From JBEKCP01 sp050014815 (GTDB lineage Bacteria > Planctomycetota > Planctomycetia > Pirellulales > Thermoguttaceae): 6,595 nucleotides of DNA. Below, piece by piece: positions 4,817 through 6,595 of the stretch. The first letter of the stretch is position 1; each line of letters begins with the position of its first letter. The position numbers were made by a program, and so were the translations under genes. The notes under the pieces were generated by a model, which had not been told where the DNA came from, ran no database searches, and saw nothing but the letters and a program-made list of their open reading frames with translations. The stretch lies in the NCBI GenBank assembly GCA_050014815.1, contig JBEKCP010000353.1, positions 1-6,595 of the forward strand, given 5' to 3'.

Positions 4817-6595
4817 GCGGAGCCGGCCAAGCCCCCCGCCACGGTCGCCGCCGCGGCCACAGAACTTTTACCTCGTGAACTGAATCTCATTGCGCCGCGC
4901 GACGGCCATGCCTCGGGCACGGTGGTAGTGCGAGGGCCGAAAGTCGCGGGCGTCGCTGTTACCCCGCCGCGTCTGACAGGGCCGGGCGGGGCCGTCTTGC
5001 CGCCCGAGGCCGTGCAGGTGCGATGGCTCAGCGGGGACCAGTTCACGCCGACGCCCGTGCCGGGTCAATACACGGAGGGTCGGGCAGTGCTTGGGCAGCA
5101 ACAGTCCATCGTGCTGACCGTCCACGCCCCGAAGGCTGCCGCTGCGGGCGTGTACACCGGACGCTTGGGCGTCGCCTGCGAGGGATTTACCGGCGATCTG
5201 CCGGTCACCGTGGAAGTCATGCCCTGGGTGGCGCCGCCGCCGAAGGACCGGCACATGTTGACGGGATTGATCCATTCGCCGGATACCATTGCACTCCAGT
5301 ACAAGGTTGAACCCTGGTCGGATGCCCATTTGAAGTTTATGGAACCGTCGCTTCGCCTGTTAAACGATCTGGGCAGTGAGTCCTGTCAGGTTTTCTTGAT
5401 TGCCGAGGGCATCATCAACGAGCGTTACAGCATGGTCCGGCGGCGCGCGGACGGATCGCCGGATTTCACCTGCATGGATCGCTATCTGGACCTCTGGCAG
5501 AAGGTGTGCGGGCAGCCAAAGAAATTGACGCTGTATCTGTGGGATTTTAACAATAATAAGTCACCTGAACAACAATGGTCGGCGACGAACTCGGTGAAGG
5601 TCACTCAGATCAAGGCGGACGGTTCGCTGGTGAATATTCGCGCGCCGTATTACGGCACGCCAGGATCAAAAGCATTCTGGCAACCGGTCTTTGACGGCAT
5701 CCGCGAACGCTTGGCCAAACGTGGTTGGAAAGACACCGAGGTTCTCTTAGGGGTGCCTGGAGACCAACTGAATCCCTCTGGAAATCGCTCGAAGGACAGG
5801 CAACCGCAAAAGGAGGCAGTCACCTTCCTCCAAGAGGTTGCGCCGGGATGGCGTTGGCGCATGTTCGTAACTGCGGGGTCGGGCCAAGGGTTGCCCGATG
5901 CGAACGGGAAACTGGTTCTGAAGAACGGATTGGAAGTTGGTTGGTTGGAGGGAAATAGGCCGATCTCAATCATTGCCTATGCACCATTCGCAGGAGGACC
6001 TGGCACAGATATCGTCAGAGGCGCTACCATGAAACGCTCCTACCCGTTGACGGTAGGAACTGCTGATGCGGTTTTATCTGTCGGTCTCGGCGCTCAAGGA
6101 CTGAGTCAGGTCGGTGTGGATTTCTGGCAGTTGCCCGAAGGGGACAAGGAAGGTTGGTCGCCCACTCTGATGCGCGGGGGGGGTAGGGAATGGTGGAATG
6201 TAAACCCAAATGTCGATGTCGCGAAATCTTTGACGACGCCTGGCCCCAATGGCGCCGAACCCGCAGGATCCTATGAATGGTTGCGCGAAGGCATGCAGAT
6301 TGCCGAAGCATTTATCCAAGTGCGCGATCATGATTCGCGACTACCAGAAGAGATCAGGTTTCAGGCGACGGAGGCGACTGAAACGTTGAACGCGTTTCTT
6401 TTGAGACGAATGCTGGCAGGAGATTTCTGCAATCCGACGAGTCCGATCCAAAGGCAGTCCGCAGTGCGCGCTCTTTACCGGGTTGCCGGCGAACTTCAGT
6501 CGACCGCACTACTTCAAGCATCATTGACGGAGAAACCGAAATCTGCCGTCGGGGGTTCCTTTCAATTGCTTCCCGTTGATATGGAGTCTTACGCG
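4754..6595 (+). CDS. GH123/DUF4091-like exported protein, 3' partial, paralogue of gene 1
   Basis: The frame is open from ATG 4754 for 614 codons to the window edge with no stop. The start is supported by a clean signal peptide (MKIASTLVAVLALAG..., cut at TFA|AEPAK, residues 21/22). Residues about 35-165 are the beta-rich N-terminal domain (APRDGHASG, AGVYTG). Residues about 174-580 are the probable TIM-barrel: HSPDTIALQYKVEPWSDAH at 174, LYLWD with Asp264, FWQPVFDGIRERL, EVGWLE with Glu394 and Glu399, and GVDFW with Asp456. The last visible residues, GGSFQLLPVDMESYA, resemble GGFRMVVPRDGYAL that opens module 2 of gene 1, so a second module probably follows. Compared with gene 1 it has an 11-residue insertion (5771-5803) and a GC-rich first third. 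The predicted role is exported glycan processing or binding, by family only. No Glu follows Asp264, so enzymatic activity is uncertain. Confidence 0.9.
   Translation, partial: MKIASTLVAVLALAGLPATFAAEPAKPPATVAAAATELLPRELNLIAPRDGHASGTVVVRGPKVAGVAVTPPRLTGPGGAVLPPEAVQVRWLSGDQFTPTPVPGQYTEGRAVLGQQQSIVLTVHAPKAAAAGVYTGRLGVACEGFTGDLPVTVEVMPWVAPPPKDRHMLTGLIHSPDTIALQYKVEPWSDAHLKFMEPSLRLLNDLGSESCQVFLIAEGIINERYSMVRRRADGSPDFTCMDRYLDLWQKVCGQPKKLTLYLWDFNNNKSPEQQWSATNSVKVTQIKADGSLVNIRAPYYGTPGSKAFWQPVFDGIRERLAKRGWKDTEVLLGVPGDQLNPSGNRSKDRQPQKEAVTFLQEVAPGWRWRMFVTAGSGQGLPDANGKLVLKNGLEVGWLEGNRPISIIAYAPFAGGPGTDIVRGATMKRSYPLTVGTADAVLSVGLGAQGLSQVGVDFWQLPEGDKEGWSPTLMRGGGREWWNVNPNVDVAKSLTTPGPNGAEPAGSYEWLREGMQIAEAFIQVRDHDSRLPEEIRFQATEATETLNAFLLRRMLAGDFCNPTSPIQRQSAVRALYRVAGELQSTALLQASLTEKPKSAVGGSFQLLPVDMESYA
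5402..6499 (+). repeat. Module 1 barrel of gene 3; direct-repeat partner of 1-1068
   Basis: This copy of the barrel spans 366 codons from AEGIINERYS to VAGELQ, in the same orientation as the copy at 1-1068 and offset from it by 5401 bp at the left end. The first 48 residues and a 36-residue block (5645-5752) are identical in protein to gene 1. The intervening and downstream loops differ, with insertions of 1 and 11 codons and strongly altered stretches around 5860-5910, 5950-6020, 6060-6090 and 6125-6220. Confidence 0.9.

Noticed and set aside
1..6499. Diversity-generating retroelement as the cause of loop variation
   Set aside because: No reverse transcriptase or template repeat is present in the window. 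Loop differences include indels and are not confined to adenine positions. Ordinary duplication and divergence explain them better.

Overview
The window lies entirely inside a co-oriented (+ strand) run of three protein genes: a large gene that enters from the left edge (1-2721, 5' end missing), a complete gene for an exported PQQ-type beta-propeller protein (outer bound 2769-4706), and a third gene that runs off the right edge (4754-6595, 3' end missing). The two intergenic gaps are 47 bp each if the outermost start is used for the middle gene, and neither shows a terminator. The three genes therefore look like one transcription unit. I see no RNA genes, mobile elements or CRISPR repeats.

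The first and third genes are paralogues. Their repeating module is an N-terminal beta-rich domain followed by a probable TIM-barrel of the GH123/DUF4091-like kind, common in large secretomes of the Planctomycetota-Verrucomicrobiota-Lentisphaerota (PVC) group. Recognisable family signatures are HSPD-IA-QYKVEPWSDAH, RYLDLWQ, L(Y)LWD, FWQPV-DGIRERL-KRGW and G(L/V)D(F/Y)W. Gene 1 carries two such modules in one polypeptide: the barrel of module 1, then a whole module 2, with a period of 1638 bp. Gene 3 carries a signal peptide, a whole module 1 and, in its last visible codons, what looks like the start of a second module, so it probably has the same two-module plan. Module 1 of gene 1 and module 1 of gene 3 are close enough at the DNA level to form a long imperfect direct repeat about 5.4 kb apart, flanking the propeller gene.

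The most interesting signal is how these copies differ. In two scaffold blocks (84 codons in total) the paralogues differ at 22 bases and every change is synonymous. The segments directly after predicted barrel strands instead carry replacements and indels, including an 11-residue insertion. In a TIM barrel those segments would be the substrate-facing loops. This suggests an expanding family of exported proteins with a frozen scaffold and diversified binding surfaces. None of the three modules shows the adjacent Asp-Glu pair expected of a classical GH123 enzyme at the position where I would look for it, so activity is uncertain.

Organism: probably an uncultured or environmental PVC-group bacterium, judged from the protein families, the Ala-rich signal peptides ending FA|AEPAK, and moderate-to-high but uneven GC. 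This is inference from family distribution, not proof. A plausible joint role is exported or periplasmic carbohydrate handling: the glycosidase-like proteins act on or bind glycans, and the propeller protein acts as a partner or scaffold. Nothing in the window fixes a substrate.
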